In this document: positions 7,327 through 15,982 of the stretch, one piece after another
Layout: every line of letters begins with the position of its first letter
How positions within the stretch are numbered: position 1 is the first letter of the stretch
Assembly: GCA_902782245.1 (NCBI GenBank)
Contig: CACZMI010000009.1
Span: 1 to 44,723 of the forward strand
Direction of reading: 5' to 3'
Length of the DNA stretch: 44,723 nucleotides
Source: an uncultured Bacteroidales bacterium
Lineage (GTDB): Bacteria; Bacteroidota; Bacteroidia; Bacteroidales; Bacteroidaceae
Position numbers and translations under genes: made by a program
Notes under the pieces: model-generated
What the model saw: the letters and a program-made list of their open reading frames with translations, nothing else
What the model was told of the DNA's origin: nothing
The model's database searches: none

Positions 7327-9974
7327 TGAAGTTTGGATTGAAACATATAATTGCACTGTCACTGCTTGTTATCGGATGGCAGCCCGTGTCTGCCCAGACG
7401 GAAGAAGCGGAGGGACAGGACAATCCCGTTATACTCTATTCCGGCACATCCAAAAGATATGAGATTGCCGACATCGTGGTATCGGGAATAGAGGAAAACA
7501 ACCACAAGACCCTGATAAAACTCTCCGGACTGTCGGTCGGTCAGCGTGTGTCGGTTCCGGGCCAGGACATCACACAGGCAATGAAACGCCTGTGGGCTAC
7601 GGGTCTTTTTGCCAATGTCAAGATAAGGGCTCTTAAGATATCCGGCGACAAGATATGGCTTGAGATGTTCATAGAACAGAATCCCAAGATCAAGGAGGTG
7701 GTGTTTCACGGTGTCCGCAAGGGTGAGGCATCGGAACTTGAGGATAAGATAGGTATGTTCCCCGGCAGTCAGATTACCCAGAACGGACTGAACAGATCGG
7801 AGAAACTCATACGCAACTATTTTGATGAGAAAGGCTTCAAGGATGCCGAGGTGCGTGTTCAGCAGCGTTCCGAACCTGATGAGGACGGCCTTGCATACGT
7901 GGATGTCTACATTGACAAAAAAGACAAGGTAAAAGTACGTATCATACATCTGGACGGTAACGATGCCCTCTCTGACAAACGTATCAAGAGGATAATGAAG
8001 AAGACCAATGAGAAAGGTAAACTCAGCGAGTTCTTCCGTACCAAGAAATTCGTCAATGACGAGTATGAGTCCGATAAGGACAAACTACTTGAAAAATACG
8101 GTGAATTGGGATATCGCGATGCTGTGATCATATATGACAGCATTGCCTCAAACCGTGATGAGAATACGGTTGACGTATGGCTGAACATCGATGAGGGCAA
8201 CCAGTATTTCATCCGCAACATCGATTGGGTGGGAAATACCGTCTATACCAGCGATCAGTTATCGGCCATGCTCGGAATGAAGCGGGGCGATATCTATAAC
8301 CAGAAGAAACTTGGAGACAGAATAACGGGTGATGAGGACGCCATAACCAAGATGTACTATAATCAGGGTTATGTGATGTGTGCCGTGATACCTGTGGAGG
8401 CCAATATCGTTGAGGATTCGATAGATCTGGAGATACGTTTTGCCGAAGGTCCGCAGGCTACCATCAACCGTGTCCTGATTCACGGCAATGACCGCGTCTA
8501 TGAGAATGTGGTAAGACGTGAACTGTACACCCGCCCCGGTGACATATTCTCTTATGACAATTTTGAGCGTTCATACCGCGCCGTGGCCAATATGGGACAT
8601 TTTGAGCAGACCTCCATCAATCCCGATGTCCAGCCGGATCCATCCAACGGAACGGTTGATATAGACTGGCAGCTTGAGAGTAAGGGAAATGACCAGGTTG
8701 AACTCTCCATGGGTTGGGGCCAGACCGGACTGATAGGAAGGGTGGCACTCAAATTCACCAATTTCTCCATGTACAACCTGTTCCATAAGAGTGACAACTA
8801 CCGTCTGTTCCTGCCGCAGGGTGACGGCCAGACCCTCTCTTTCAGCGGTCAGACCAACGGTAAGTTCTATCATTCATACAGCGTATCGTTCCTGGAACCG
8901 TGGTTGGGAGGCAAGCGTCCCAATTCTCTTTCGGTAAGCCTGTTCTACTCAAAGCAGACCGACATAAGCAGCAATTACTATAATTCGGCGTATTACCAGA
9001 ACATGTACAATTATATGTACGGTTACGGCAATTATTACGGCAATTACGGCAACTACGGTTATTACAACAACTATGAGTCATACTACGACCCCGACAAATT
9101 CATAACGATTCTCGGAGCAAGTGTGGGATGGGGAACCCGTATGCATTGGCCAGATGATTACTTCACTTTCTTTGCGGAACTGTCATACACCCGCTACAAA
9201 CTTAAACAGTGGGATTACTTCCTGATCAATAACGGTACATGTAACAACATAAACCTTGGCTTGACCATAAGCCGTTCCACCATCAACCATCCCTATTTCC
9301 CGAGTACAGGTTCGGAGTTTGCGGTATCGGCCTATTTCACACCCCCATATTCATTGTGGGACGGAGTGGATTACGAGCATCTGGCAGCCGACAGGACATC
9401 GGCTACATATCAGGATGAGTTGCGTAGGAAACACCAGTGGATTGAGTACAACAAATGGAAGTTCCGCAGCCGCACCTACACATCACTTACAAACGGTGTA
9501 AAGAGAAGACTGGTGCTCATGACACGCTTTGACATAGGTTTGCTGGGACATTACAACAAATACAAGAAGTCTCCGTTTGAGACATTCATGATGGGCGGTG
9601 ACGGTATGACCGGCGGATCATACACTTATGCGACTGAGATAATAGGTCTGCGTGGTTATGACAACGGATCGCTTACTCCTTACTCGGACGGTTATGCATA
9701 TACCCGTATGGCGGCCGAGTTGCGTTACCCGCTGTTGCTTGAGAACTCTACGATCATCTATGCCCTGGCTTTTGTGGAGGGAGGTAACGCATGGAACAGC
9801 ATAGGCAAGTTCAATCCGTTTGACCTTAAACGTTCGGCCGGTGCAGGTGTGCGCATATTCCTGCCTATGGTAGGTATGATGGGTATTGACTGGGCTTATG
9901 GCTTTGACCCGATAATGGGTTCAAGGAAATATGGCGGCAGTCAGGTACATTTCGTCCTGGGTCAGGAATTTTAA
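7323..9974 (+). CDS. bamA: Outer membrane protein assembly factor BamA
   Basis: This is the central insertase of the Bam complex, folding beta-barrel proteins into the outer membrane. The 883-residue protein has a signal peptide ending VSAQ (about residue 25), then tandem POTRA domains to about residue 440. An Omp85 16-strand barrel follows, with typical [16 protein letters not shown], the conserved [13 protein letters not shown] and RGYDNG segments, and a C-terminal aromatic (LGQEF). Residues ~550-590 hold a Tyr/Asn/Gly-rich insertion, presumably in a surface loop. It overlaps uppS by 4 bp and precedes three OmpH/Skp genes. The Bam-Skp linkage is the standard arrangement. Confidence 0.95.
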   Translation: MMKFGLKHIIALSLLVIGWQPVSAQTEEAEGQDNPVILYSGTSKRYEIADIVVSGIEENNHKTLIKLSGLSVGQRVSVPGQDITQAMKRLWATGLFANVKIRALKISGDKIWLEMFIEQNPKIKEVVFHGVRKGEASELEDKIGMFPGSQITQNGLNRSEKLIRNYFDEKGFKDAEVRVQQRSEPDEDGLAYVDVYIDKKDKVKVRIIHLDGNDALSDKRIKRIMKKTNEKGKLSEFFRTKKFVNDEYESDKDKLLEKYGELGYRDAVIIYDSIASNRDENTVDVWLNIDEGNQYFIRNIDWVGNTVYTSDQLSAMLGMKRGDIYNQKKLGDRITGDEDAITKMYYNQGYVMCAVIPVEANIVEDSIDLEIRFAEGPQATINRVLIHGNDRVYENVVRRELYTRPGDIFSYDNFERSYRAVANMGHFEQTSINPDVQPDPSNGTVDIDWQLESKGNDQVELSMGWGQTGLIGRVALKFTNFSMYNLFHKSDNYRLFLPQGDGQTLSFSGQTNGKFYHSYSVSFLEPWLGGKRPNSLSVSLFYSKQTDISSNYYNSAYYQNMYNYMYGYGNYYGNYGNYGYYNNYESYYDPDKFITILGASVGWGTRMHWPDDYFTFFAELSYTRYKLKQWDYFLINNGTCNNINLGLTISRSTINHPYFPSTGSEFAVSAYFTPPYSLWDGVDYEHLAADRTSATYQDELRRKHQWIEYNKWKFRSRTYTSLTNGVKRRLVLMTRFDIGLLGHYNKYKKSPFETFMMGGDGMTGGSYTYATEIIGLRGYDNGSLTPYSDGYAYTRMAAELRYPLLLENSTIIYALAFVEGGNAWNSIGKFNPFDLKRSAGAGVRIFLPMVGMMGIDWAYGFDPIMGSRKYGGSQVHFVLGQEF
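8974..9090 (+). repeat. Tyr/Asn/Gly-coding low-complexity repeat inside bamA
   Basis: About 40 codons are nearly all Tyr, Asn, Gly, Ser or Met, with imperfect tandem units of the type GGCAATTAC (encoding GNY). Translation includes [14 protein letters not shown]. Such repeats can change length by slippage. It lies in the barrel half, where a surface-exposed loop is expected. Confidence 0.75.
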
Positions 9975-10030
9975 CTTGTCATGACCTGAGGGTATAATAT
10001 ATGTAGAACGACATTGAAAATTATACGATT

Positions 10031-10546
10031 ATGAAAAAGACATTATCAATCGCAGCAATGTTGCTGTTTGTTTGCATCGGAGCAGGTGCCCAGAAATTCG
10101 CCCTGGTAGATATGGAGTATATCCTTAACAGGATTCCCGCATATGAGCGCGCCAATGAGCAGCTCAATCAGTTCTCAAAACGCTGGCAGGCCGAGGTTGA
10201 AGCCCTGAACCTGGAAGCCCAGACTCTTTACAAGAACTACCAGAATGAGGCTCTTTTCCTTTCAGAGGAGCAGAAAGCAAAAAAGGAGGAGGAAATAGTA
10301 GCAAAAGAGAAACAGGCAAGTGATCTGAAGCGTCAGTATTTCGGCCCCGAAGGTGAACTGTATAAGAAGCAGGAGAGCCTGATGGCCCCTATCCAGGATG
10401 AGATATATGAGGCTATCAAGCAAATCAGTGAGTCAGACGGTTATCAGGTTGTCATTGACCGTTCATCGGCCAGCAGCATGATTTACGCCTCACCCAAGAT
10501 TGATATCAGCAATGAGGTTCTCAAGAAACTGGGTTATTCAAACTAA
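10031..10546 (+). CDS. ompH: OmpH/Skp family periplasmic chaperone 1
   Basis: Skp-type proteins are trimeric periplasmic holdases with coiled-coil arms that deliver unfolded barrel proteins to BamA. The 171-residue product has a signal peptide ending GAGAQ and then the family opening KFALVDMEYILNRIPAY. A Lys/Glu/Gln-rich coiled coil follows (about residues 40-115), with a C-terminal strand region (GYQVVIDRSSASSMIYA). It begins 56 bp after bamA. Confidence 0.93.
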   Translation: MKKTLSIAAMLLFVCIGAGAQKFALVDMEYILNRIPAYERANEQLNQFSKRWQAEVEALNLEAQTLYKNYQNEALFLSEEQKAKKEEEIVAKEKQASDLKRQYFGPEGELYKKQESLMAPIQDEIYEAIKQISESDGYQVVIDRSSASSMIYASPKIDISNEVLKKLGYSN

Positions 10547-10551
10547 TTGCA

Positions 10552-10559
10552 TATCTTTG
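10552..10559 (+). promoter_or_regulatory. Possible internal -7 box before second ompH
   Basis: TATCTTTG matches TAnnTTTG exactly and lies 41 bp upstream of the next start. No good -33 TTG is at the right distance, so it is only a candidate internal promoter. Confidence 0.35.
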
Positions 10560-10600
10560 CTGACCCGTAACAATAATCAGAAACAAAAACAGATTACAAT

Positions 10601-11104
10601 ATGAAAAAGACTATTATCGTTGCACTTTTGGCCCTTTTGCCTTTTGGTGCATTTGCCCAGAAATTCGGACATGTAAATTCTGCAGAAATCATACCTCTGA
10701 TGACTGAATATAAGACCGCTCAGACTGAATTGGAGGATCTCAGGAAACAGTATCTGGAGGAACTGAACTACATGCAGACCGAGTATCAGAAGAAAGAGGA
10801 TGATTATCTGGCCAACCGTGAGACTCTTCCGGAGAGCATACGCACCCGCAGGGAGCAGGAACTGGGCGAGAGCCAGCAGAAGATAGCACAGTACTATCAG
10901 GATTGCCAGGTAAATCTGGAGCAGAAGCAGATGGACCTTCAGAACGGAATCAACAGCAAACTGCAGAAAGCCATACAGGCTGTAGGTGAGGAAGGCGCAT
11001 ACGTATGCGTATTTGATCTGGCAGGTGGCGGTGTTCCTTTTGTAAGTTCAACCCTGACTACCGATGTAACCGATGCCGTAAAAGGCAAACTGGGCATAAA
11101 GTAA
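10601..11104 (+). CDS. ompH: OmpH/Skp family periplasmic chaperone 2
   Basis: The 167-residue paralogue of the preceding gene has a signal peptide ending GAFAQ, then KFGHVNSAEIIPLMTEY. A long coiled coil rich in Gln/Glu/Lys (about 40-110) and a C-terminal GAYVCVFDLAGGGVPFVS strand region follow. The role is probably as for gene 1. In Bacteroides two such genes normally follow bamA, as I recall; this is the second. Confidence 0.93.
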   Translation: MKKTIIVALLALLPFGAFAQKFGHVNSAEIIPLMTEYKTAQTELEDLRKQYLEELNYMQTEYQKKEDDYLANRETLPESIRTRREQELGESQQKIAQYYQDCQVNLEQKQMDLQNGINSKLQKAIQAVGEEGAYVCVFDLAGGGVPFVSSTLTTDVTDAVKGKLGIK

Positions 11105-11121
11105 TTAACCAGAATCCATAA

Positions 11122-11161
11122 CGTTAAGGGGAACCGGCTCTTTGTCCGATTCCCCTTAACG
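11122..11161. other. Long hairpin between ompH 2 and ompH 3
   Basis: CGTTAAGGGGAA at the left is an exact inverted copy of TTCCCCTTAACG at the right, with a further CGG/CCG pair inside. No T-tract follows on the plus strand (it is followed by ggctaaaaaac). It may be a weak terminator, an mRNA end-protecting stem or a processing site that sets different expression of the third ompH. Confidence 0.7.
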
Positions 11162-11183
11162 GCTAAAAAACTAACCCGATATT

Positions 11184-11759
11184 ATGAAAGTCAGAACCCT
11201 TTTAGCCCTGTTGATAGCCAATACCTTCATGACGTTATCCGCTCAAGAGGGTAAATTCGGTTTTATAGATTTCAACGCCACATTGAGACGGATGCCGGAT
11301 TATATTGCAGCCGAAGCCACTCTCCGTAATATCCAGACTGAATATCAGGAGGAACTGGAGCGCTCCAAACGTGAATTTGAACGTCAGTATATAGAGTTTA
11401 TGCTGGAGCAGGATCATCTGTCACCCTCTATCGTTGCCAAACGTCAGAAAGAGTTACAGTTACTGATGGACAACAATGCCCAGTTCAGGGATGATGTACA
11501 GCATCAGCTGGAGAGCAAGCGTGAGGAGTTGCTCAACCCGCTCAAAAAGAATCTGCTCCAGGCGGTATCGGAGGTGTGTACGGAGCAGAATCTTGATTAT
11601 GTGGTTGATACCGGAAAGGGTACTTATCTCTATATCAATCAGGACAGGGGTGTGGATATATCCGAACCGGTTTGTATAAAACTGGGTATAGAGAAGAAGG
11701 TAGAGAAGGTTGTCGAATCCGGACAGCCTGTCATTAACGCCAATAACAAAGAAGAATGA
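11184..11759 (+). CDS. ompH: OmpH/Skp family protein 3
   Basis: The 191-residue third paralogue has a signal peptide ending TLSAQ, then KFGFIDFNATLRRMPDY. A coiled coil (about 45-115) and a C-terminal NLDYVVDTGKGTYLYINQ follow. It differs from the first two by a longer tail after the domain (KKVEKVVESGQPVINANNK). It is separated from the others by a long hairpin and overlaps murI by 4 bp (ATGA), so it is coupled to murI rather than to bamA. Confidence 0.88.
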   Translation: MKVRTLLALLIANTFMTLSAQEGKFGFIDFNATLRRMPDYIAAEATLRNIQTEYQEELERSKREFERQYIEFMLEQDHLSPSIVAKRQKELQLLMDNNAQFRDDVQHQLESKREELLNPLKKNLLQAVSEVCTEQNLDYVVDTGKGTYLYINQDRGVDISEPVCIKLGIEKKVEKVVESGQPVINANNKEE

Positions 11760-12598
11760 GCAAGATAGTTTTGTCCCAGGAGCCCGGCCCGATTGGCATT
11801 TTTGACTCCGGTTACGGTGGTTTGACCATTTTGAAGCATATCAGGAACGCTATGCCTGAATATGATTTCATATATCTGGGTGACAATGCCCGTACTCCTT
11901 ACGGCACACGTTCATTCCAGGTGGTATATGAATTCACCCTTCAGTGTGTGACCAAACTTTTTGAAATGGGCTGTCATCTGGTAATCCTGGCATGCAACAC
12001 CGCATCGGCCAAGGCGTTGAGGACAATACAGCAGATAGACCTTCCCCGCCTGGATGCTACCCGCAGGGTGCTGGGAATAATCCGTCCTACGGTCGAATCC
12101 ATCGGTGAATTGACCAAATCCAGACATGTAGGATTGCTTGCCACTCCCGGTACGGTAAAGTCTCTCTCGTACCCGCTCGAAATCAATAAACTTTTCCCGG
12201 ACATAACCGTTACAGGCGAGTCATGTCCTATCTGGGTTCCCCTTGTGGAATCGGGCGAATCACAGTCTGAAGGTGCCGATTTCTTTGTCAGACAGCACGT
12301 AGAAAACCTGCTTGCAAAAGACAGTGAGATAGACACCATAATACTGGGATGTACACATTATCCGCTGCTGCTGGACAAGATCCGCAAGTATGTACCTGAA
12401 GGAATACAGATAATATCACAGGGAGAATATGTGGCTTCATCCCTTAAGTCGTATATGAAACGCCATCCTGAGATGGATGCACGCTGCACAAAGACAGGAA
12501 ACTGCCGCTATTATACGACAGAGTCATTGGACACATTCCTTCCCAATGCCTCCATATTCCTGAATTCGGCGGTGGACGCCGATTCAATCACTCTCTGA
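11756..12598 (+). CDS. murI: Glutamate racemase
   Basis: It interconverts L- and D-glutamate for the peptidoglycan stem peptide. The 280-residue product shows GIFDSGYGGLTIL, YLGDNARTPYG, the first catalytic Cys in LACNTASA and the second in LGCTHYPLLL. Length is normal. It starts within the stop of ompH 3, closing the envelope-building run. Its 3' end overlaps that of the opposing permease gene by 15 bp. Confidence 0.97.
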   Translation: MSKIVLSQEPGPIGIFDSGYGGLTILKHIRNAMPEYDFIYLGDNARTPYGTRSFQVVYEFTLQCVTKLFEMGCHLVILACNTASAKALRTIQQIDLPRLDATRRVLGIIRPTVESIGELTKSRHVGLLATPGTVKSLSYPLEINKLFPDITVTGESCPIWVPLVESGESQSEGADFFVRQHVENLLAKDSEIDTIILGCTHYPLLLDKIRKYVPEGIQIISQGEYVASSLKSYMKRHPEMDARCTKTGNCRYYTTESLDTFLPNASIFLNSAVDADSITL

Positions 12599-13822
12599 TT
12601 TCCTGATAAAACGCCGGGCGATTGGCCCGATAGGACGTACCGACAGGAAACTGACCACAAGAACCGTGATCAGCACCAGTATTATGTCCTGTATCTTTAT
12701 GCTTACGGGATAGGCATCGACAATGAAATTACCAGCCGTTCCCAATGAGATGAATCCGTATTTCTGCTGTAACAGGACTGCAATCACTCCAAGCACGAGT
12801 CCGGTAACGGCTCCGATGAGCGAAATGAGAACTCCGTTGATGATAAAGATCCTTTCCACTGTTTTCTGTCCGGCTCCCATACTCTCCAGCAATCCTGCAT
12901 CTTTCTGTTTTTCAACCATGAGCATGATAAGTGAGCCGATGATATTGAAACATGCTATCAGCAGGATGAAAGTAAGGAACAGATAGGAGATGAATTTCTC
13001 CATCTTGAAGACCTTGAATACATCTTTCTGCTGGTGCAGACGGTCCAGAACCTCAAAATCATCTCCAAGCAGAGATTGCAGTTCACGGATGGCTTTACGT
13101 GTGGAAGTTCCGTCAACGGTCGTTATCTCCAATGCTGATGCCTCGTTCGGGCGGTCGGTAAGTTGCTGTGCCAGATCCAGAGATATGAGTACATAATTGT
13201 CATCGTATTTTTCCTGTTCAACGCAGAATACCACTCCCGGTGAATATATGCTTGCCTGATTGAACGATGCGGCAGGATTGACGGTGCTTACCCTTCCGTC
13301 TTTCTTTGGAACATACAGGTGAAGGGGGTAGGCGGGCTTCATGCCGCAGTCCATACGGTTCATCAGTCCCACTCCCATTATGGCGTAGTGACAAACATTG
13401 TCTTCGAGCATGAATATGCCGTTACCCCTCAGCAGGTTCTCAATACCTGTCAGTTCATGGAAACTGTCATCCACGCCTTTGATCATTGCTATCTGCTGCT
13501 TGCTCTTATAGCTTATCAGAGCCTGCTCCTCGAGTGAGAACGAACTGACATCAATGAAGTCCAGTTGTTGAGCCTTCTTTATACGCTCATCATCCATGCT
13601 GAAGAATTTCCTTTGGGCCGATACCACCTTGATTTCAGGATCAAAGTCCCTGAACAGGGATTCCACCAACTGATGGAAACCGTTGAACACGGAAAGTGTG
13701 CATATAAGAGCGAACGATGCCAGCATGATTCCGGCAACCGATATGGCCGATATCACGTTGATTACGTTGTGGCTCTTCTTTGCAAAGAGGTAACGGCGGG
13801 CTATGTAGAAAGGAAAATTCAC
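12584..13822 (-). CDS. FtsX-type permease of the LolC/LolE family
   Basis: The 412-residue inner-membrane protein begins with the LolC/E-like IARRYLFAKKSHNVINVIS, followed by the first membrane segment (about 20-45). A large periplasmic domain (about 50-265) and three C-terminal membrane segments follow, starting with FISYLFLTFILLIACFNIIG. In Proteobacteria such proteins pair with LolD ATPase to release lipoproteins from the inner membrane; no ATPase gene lies beside it. It overlaps rbfA by 4 bp (ATGA) and is translated after it. Confidence 0.88.
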   Translation of the reverse strand: MNFPFYIARRYLFAKKSHNVINVISAISVAGIMLASFALICTLSVFNGFHQLVESLFRDFDPEIKVVSAQRKFFSMDDERIKKAQQLDFIDVSSFSLEEQALISYKSKQQIAMIKGVDDSFHELTGIENLLRGNGIFMLEDNVCHYAIMGVGLMNRMDCGMKPAYPLHLYVPKKDGRVSTVNPAASFNQASIYSPGVVFCVEQEKYDDNYVLISLDLAQQLTDRPNEASALEITTVDGTSTRKAIRELQSLLGDDFEVLDRLHQQKDVFKVFKMEKFISYLFLTFILLIACFNIIGSLIMLMVEKQKDAGLLESMGAGQKTVERIFIINGVLISLIGAVTGLVLGVIAVLLQQKYGFISLGTAGNFIVDAYPVSIKIQDIILVLITVLVVSFLSVRPIGPIARRFIRKSESD

Positions 13823-14154
13823 TTTTTGAGCAGTTCGTCTATATGAGCCATGTAATCTATGGTCTTGTCAAGGAAGAAACGTAACTCCGGGATGATACGG
13901 AGCTGATGTCTTACTCTCTGACCGAAATCATATCTGATATCCTTGACATTGGCGTTGATGTTCTTTACCGTTTCCTCTCCTTTTTCTGAAGGGAATATGC
14001 TCAGGTATACGCTGGCAATGCTCAGGTCACTGCTTATCTTAACCTCACTTACGGTTATCATGAGACCTTTGGTGAGTTTTGTCTGCATCAGAAAGAGTTC
14101 GCTCAGTTCCTTCTGTATCAGTCTGGCTATTTTCTGTTGTCTTGTACTGTCCAT
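13819..14154 (-). CDS. rbfA: 30S ribosome-binding factor A
   Basis: RbfA binds the immature 30S subunit and helps 16S rRNA 5'-end maturation, notably in the cold. The 111-residue product has the small KH-like fold pattern: RQQKIARLIQKELSELF helix, KISSDLSIASVYLSIFP strands, then LRIIPELRFFLDKTIDYMAHIDELL. Its stop overlaps the start of the permease gene, and a 41-bp gap separates it from the O-methyltransferase upstream. Confidence 0.94.
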   Translation of the reverse strand: MDSTRQQKIARLIQKELSELFLMQTKLTKGLMITVSEVKISSDLSIASVYLSIFPSEKGEETVKNINANVKDIRYDFGQRVRHQLRIIPELRFFLDKTIDYMAHIDELLKK

Positions 14155-14195
14155 ATGCTATTGTTTTACTTTACAACTTTGATAATTGGCTAAAC

Positions 14196-14861
14196 TCATT
14201 TTTTCCTGATAATCGTCAGTCCGTCCCTGATGGGAATCATCGCCACCTCGACGCGGCTGTCGTTCCGGACCATGTCATTAAATTTCCTGACAGCAATGGT
14301 CTGGGGGTCGGAGTCATATTCTTTTTCCACTACATGACCGTCCCATAGAGTGTTGTCAGCTATCATGAAACCGCCGGGCTTGAGATACTCCAGCAGTGAC
14401 GAATAGTATTCCGGGTACTCCCTCTTCTCTCCGTCCAGGAATATCATGTCATACTGCAGGCCCAGTCCGGGAACCACTTTGAGGGCGTCGCCGATATGCA
14501 GATGAATACGGTCGGAATAAGGTGATTTCTTAAACCCTTTAAGAATAAAATCCTCCAATTCATCGTCAATTTCGATGGTATGGATGCATCCGTTGGCGGG
14601 CATTCCCTGGGCCATGCAAAGTGTGGCATAACCGGTAAAAGTTCCTATCTCAAGAATCAGCTCCGGCCTGATCATGGCAACCAGCATCTTTAAAAGACGT
14701 CCCTGGATATGACCCGATGCCATGCGCGGATTGAGCAGCCTGAGGTTGGTCTGGCGGTAAATATCCCTAAGAAGCGGGCTTTCCGCTTCTATATGGGCGG
14801 AGATGTACTCCTCAAGAATATCCTCACCCGTGTAACCGATACCTTGTCCCGATGTGGCCAT
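14196..14861 (-). CDS. SAM-dependent O-methyltransferase
   Basis: The 221-residue class I methyltransferase of the catechol/caffeoyl-CoA O-methyltransferase type has the SAM loop ILEIGTFTGYATLCMA (about residues 75-90), IHTIEID for ribose binding, and MIFLDGEKREYPEYY. FMIADNTLWDG follows, where Asp residues bind the divalent metal. Substrate unknown. It is first in a minus-strand run with rbfA and the permease; a -7 box lies 18-25 bp upstream. Confidence 0.92.
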   Translation of the reverse strand: MATSGQGIGYTGEDILEEYISAHIEAESPLLRDIYRQTNLRLLNPRMASGHIQGRLLKMLVAMIRPELILEIGTFTGYATLCMAQGMPANGCIHTIEIDDELEDFILKGFKKSPYSDRIHLHIGDALKVVPGLGLQYDMIFLDGEKREYPEYYSSLLEYLKPGGFMIADNTLWDGHVVEKEYDSDPQTIAVRKFNDMVRNDSRVEVAMIPIRDGLTIIRKK

Positions 14862-14868
14862 AAATTGT

Positions 14869-14876
14869 TATCTTTG
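14869..14876 (+). promoter_or_regulatory. -7 box for the XerD-like gene
   Basis: TATCTTTG matches TAnnTTTG exactly and CTTG lies 22 bp upstream as a -33 element. The transcript would start near 14880, downstream of the in-frame ATG at 14854, which argues for translation from 14905. Confidence 0.65.
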
Positions 14877-14878
14877 TG

Positions 14879-14886
14879 CAAAGTTA
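14879..14886 (-). promoter_or_regulatory. -7 box for the O-methyltransferase operon
   Basis: On the minus strand this reads TAACTTTG, an exact TAnnTTTG match. It faces the plus-strand -7 box two bases away. The -33 element would be TTTC about 20 bp upstream, inside the first codons of the XerD-like gene. Confidence 0.55.
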
Positions 14887-14904
14887 ATCGGTTTTTCTGA
14901 CAAT

Positions 14905-15831
14905 ATGAAACCTGAAAAGGACCAGACCTCAGTGCAGCGGCATGGAGCGATGCTCAAACGTTACCGTCAGTATCTGCTATTGGAGAAATCCCTGTCTCCC
15001 AATACGCTTGAGGCCTATATGGATGATGCCGGAAAAATGTTGGATTATATCGATGACTGCGGTATTGCAATAGAGGACGTATCCATCGATGACCTTCACG
15101 GTTTTGCCGCTGCTATGGGTGATCTGGGCATCGCCCCCAGGTCACAGGCACGAATCATCTCAGGTATAAAGTCACTGTTCAGGTTCCTCAGTCTGGACGG
15201 ATATCGTCAGGATGACCCCAGTGAGTTGCTCGAATCCCCCAAGATAGGCCGTCATCTGCCCGATGTCCTGTCTGTACAGGAAATTGACAGCATCATCGGT
15301 CAGATAAACCTGGCCACCCCTGAAGGCCAGCGCAACAAGGCTATGATAGAGACCATGTACAGTTGCGGTCTCAGAGTATCCGAACTGTGCTCACTCAGGA
15401 TGGAGGACCTGTTCCTGGATGAGGGTTTCATACGTGTTACCGGAAAGGGCAGCAAACAGCGTCTGGTACCTATCTCGGGAAGGGCGGTCAAGGAGATAGA
15501 CCTGTATCTGAAAGACCGTTGTCATATTGAAATAAAACCCGGAGCTGAACCGTATCTGTTCCTGAGCATAAGACGAGGCCGCCCGTTGTCAAGGATAATG
15601 GTTTTTGATATCGTCAAGAATCTCACGGCAATGGCCGGAATTAACAAAACGGTAAGTCCGCATACATTCCGCCACTCCTTTGCCACCCATCTTTTGGAGG
15701 GAGGTGCCAATCTCAGGGCTATCCAGTGTATGTTGGGCCATGAGAAAATATCCACTACCGAGATATATACACATATTGACAGAAGCCGTTTACGGGAGGA
15801 AATAGTGTCACATCATCCCAGAAATCTATGA
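14905..15831 (+). CDS. xerD: XerD-like site-specific tyrosine recombinase
   Basis: It resolves chromosome dimers at dif together with a XerC partner. The 308-residue protein has the SAM-like N-terminal core-binding domain (YRQYLLLEKSLSPNTLEAY) and a complete catalytic set: Arg in CGLRVSELC, Lys in TGKGSKQRLVP, H-x-x-R in HTFRHSFATHL, His in LGHEKISTT and Tyr in EIYTH. The open frame reaches back to 14854, but a good promoter at 14869-14876 puts the transcript start after that codon, so MKPEKDQTS at 14905 is preferred. Its probable partner, XerC-like, is at 43231. Confidence 0.92.
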   Translation: MKPEKDQTSVQRHGAMLKRYRQYLLLEKSLSPNTLEAYMDDAGKMLDYIDDCGIAIEDVSIDDLHGFAAAMGDLGIAPRSQARIISGIKSLFRFLSLDGYRQDDPSELLESPKIGRHLPDVLSVQEIDSIIGQINLATPEGQRNKAMIETMYSCGLRVSELCSLRMEDLFLDEGFIRVTGKGSKQRLVPISGRAVKEIDLYLKDRCHIEIKPGAEPYLFLSIRRGRPLSRIMVFDIVKNLTAMAGINKTVSPHTFRHSFATHLLEGGANLRAIQCMLGHEKISTTEIYTHIDRSRLREEIVSHHPRNL

Positions 15832-15982
15832 TTTTTTCACTTTTGATACTTTTTTTGACAAAAAACACCTCTTTTTATTAAAAATAATAGGCTCAGACCA
15901 TTGTATGTGTCATTCTTTTTGTAGTTTTGCGCTTGTATGCACTATAGGCAAAAATGTTTAACCAACAATTAATAACAAAACT
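15832..15982 (+). promoter_or_regulatory. A/T-rich promoter region of the OmpA/TPR lipoprotein gene
   Basis: This 151-bp spacer is rich in T and A runs. TAGTTTTG at 15922-15929 matches the -7 consensus and TTG at 15901-15903 fits a -33 element, with 18 bp between. The 5' leader of about 50 bases ends in an A-rich, Shine-Dalgarno-free stretch (AATTAATAACAAAACT) before the ATG, as in strongly translated Bacteroidetes genes. Confidence 0.6.

Noticed and set aside
8842-9081. Minus-strand Cys/Asn-rich open frame resembling a metallothionein-like peptide
   Set aside because: It is the antisense reading of the Tyr/Asn/Gly repeat in bamA; the Cys come from complementary GTA/GCA-type codons. No promoter or independent start signal is seen.
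8974-9090. Direct repeats as a CRISPR array
   Set aside because: The units are short, in frame, inside bamA and have no spacers.
14854-14904. Earlier start for the XerD-like protein
   Set aside because: A consensus promoter at 14869-14876 would start the RNA downstream of this ATG, and the extra residues are not recombinase-like.
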